DNA of 64,000 nucleotides from Thalassomonas viridans (GTDB lineage: Bacteria > Pseudomonadota > Gammaproteobacteria > Enterobacterales > Alteromonadaceae). The translations under genes were made by a program, and so were the position numbers. Where the stretch lies: NCBI RefSeq assembly GCF_000948985.2, contig NZ_CP059733.1:5518001-5582000 (forward strand), in the 5' to 3' direction. Under the pieces are notes generated by a model. It was not told the DNA's origin. It made no database searches and worked only from the letters and a program-made list of their open reading frames with translations. Positions 63,775 through 64,000 of the stretch are shown here, in pieces (the stretch's first letter is position 1; each line of letters opens with the position of its first letter).

Positions 63775-64000
63775 TTATTCGTCTGTTTGTACTTGGGTAG
63801 GCATACCGCAAGCTAGCAAAATTTGTGCTGTTTCATATAACGGTAGCCCAACCACAGCAGAATAACTACCCCGGATCCCGGTCACGAATTGCCCGCCAAT
63901 CCCCTGGATACCGTAAGCTCCGGCTTTATCCTGCGGCTCTCCCGTTTGCCAGTAACGTTTGATTTCCTGCGGCGACAAACTTTTAAAACTGACCTCGGTC
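63775..64000 (-). CDS. Maf-like nucleotide pyrophosphatase, C-terminal part (runs off the window)
   Basis: The C-terminal part of a Maf/YhdE house-cleaning pyrophosphatase, which removes non-canonical dNTPs. Visible residues run from [22 protein letters not shown] through [30 protein letters not shown] to the stop. The AGAYGIQG and [12 protein letters not shown] segments are family signatures. The 5' part lies beyond position 64000. It ends 8 bases before the rng start, as in the usual maf-rng order. Confidence 0.92.
   Translation of the reverse strand, partial: TEVSFKSLSPQEIKRYWQTGEPQDKAGAYGIQGIGGQFVTGIRGSYSAVVGLPLYETAQILLACGMPTQVQTDE

Noticed and set aside
1..64000. tRNA or rRNA genes
   Set aside because: I saw no cloverleaf-type or conserved rRNA sequence by eye; a covariance-model scan would be the decisive test.

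Overview
The window looks like chromosomal DNA of a marine gammaproteobacterium of the Alteromonadales, possibly a Thalassomonas/Colwellia-like genus. That placement is an inference from gene content: Na+-pumping NQR, FabV, a TRAP transporter, RlmG/YajG, a secreted neutral ceramidase, and the conserved maf-rng-yhdP-nit-tldD cluster. No rRNA, tRNA or CRISPR array was seen.

Layout. 1-8.1 kb: the start of an nqr operon (nqrA, nqrB, partial nqrC), fabV and a three-gene TRAP transporter, all on the minus strand. 8.4-12.6 kb: bolA and an AlkB-type dioxygenase on minus, then rlmG-yajG-ppiA and a small unknown gene on plus. 12.9-15.0 kb: an accessory patch with a SymE-type toxin gene, a strong RNA hairpin, a DDE transposase and three 99-bp direct repeats. 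15.0-30.8 kb: a minus-strand locus of giant exported proteins. It holds a 1441-aa golvesin/Ig-like protein, then one very long SpvB/FG-GAP/RHS gene of about 3640 codons that is broken by two single-base frameshifts. The RHS gene ends in an A+T-rich variable tip and is followed by a one-base-overlapping membrane protein that is the likely immunity protein. 31.2-39.2 kb: an AmpG-like permease, a CBS-PAS-GGDEF-EAL signalling protein, a tiny membrane protein, a ketopantoate-reductase-like and acetoacetate-decarboxylase-like pair, and a divergent LuxR regulator. 39.2-40.9 kb: an IS1182-family element inserted exactly into the shared CTAG that ends both the luxR gene and folK. 40.9-42.9 kb: the pterin operon folE-folM-folB/X-folK, with folE frameshifted. 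43.4-47.1 kb: ceramidase and a lipoprotein. 47.2-50.4 kb: guaA and guaB. 50.7-51.3 kb: a two-gene cassette resembling the Tse2/Tsi2 ADP-ribosyltransferase toxin and its immunity protein. 51.5-55.7 kb: an RND efflux pair in pump-then-adaptor order. 56.0-64.0 kb: tldD, nit, yhdP, rng and partial maf.

The most interesting parts are the three toxin-related loci (SymE, RHS tip plus membrane immunity, Tse2/Tsi2-like pair), the 99-bp repeats abutting the RHS immunity gene, and three single-base frameshifts in otherwise well-conserved reading frames. Those frameshifts are either assembly errors, recent gene decay, or, at the A9 run, transcriptional slippage.
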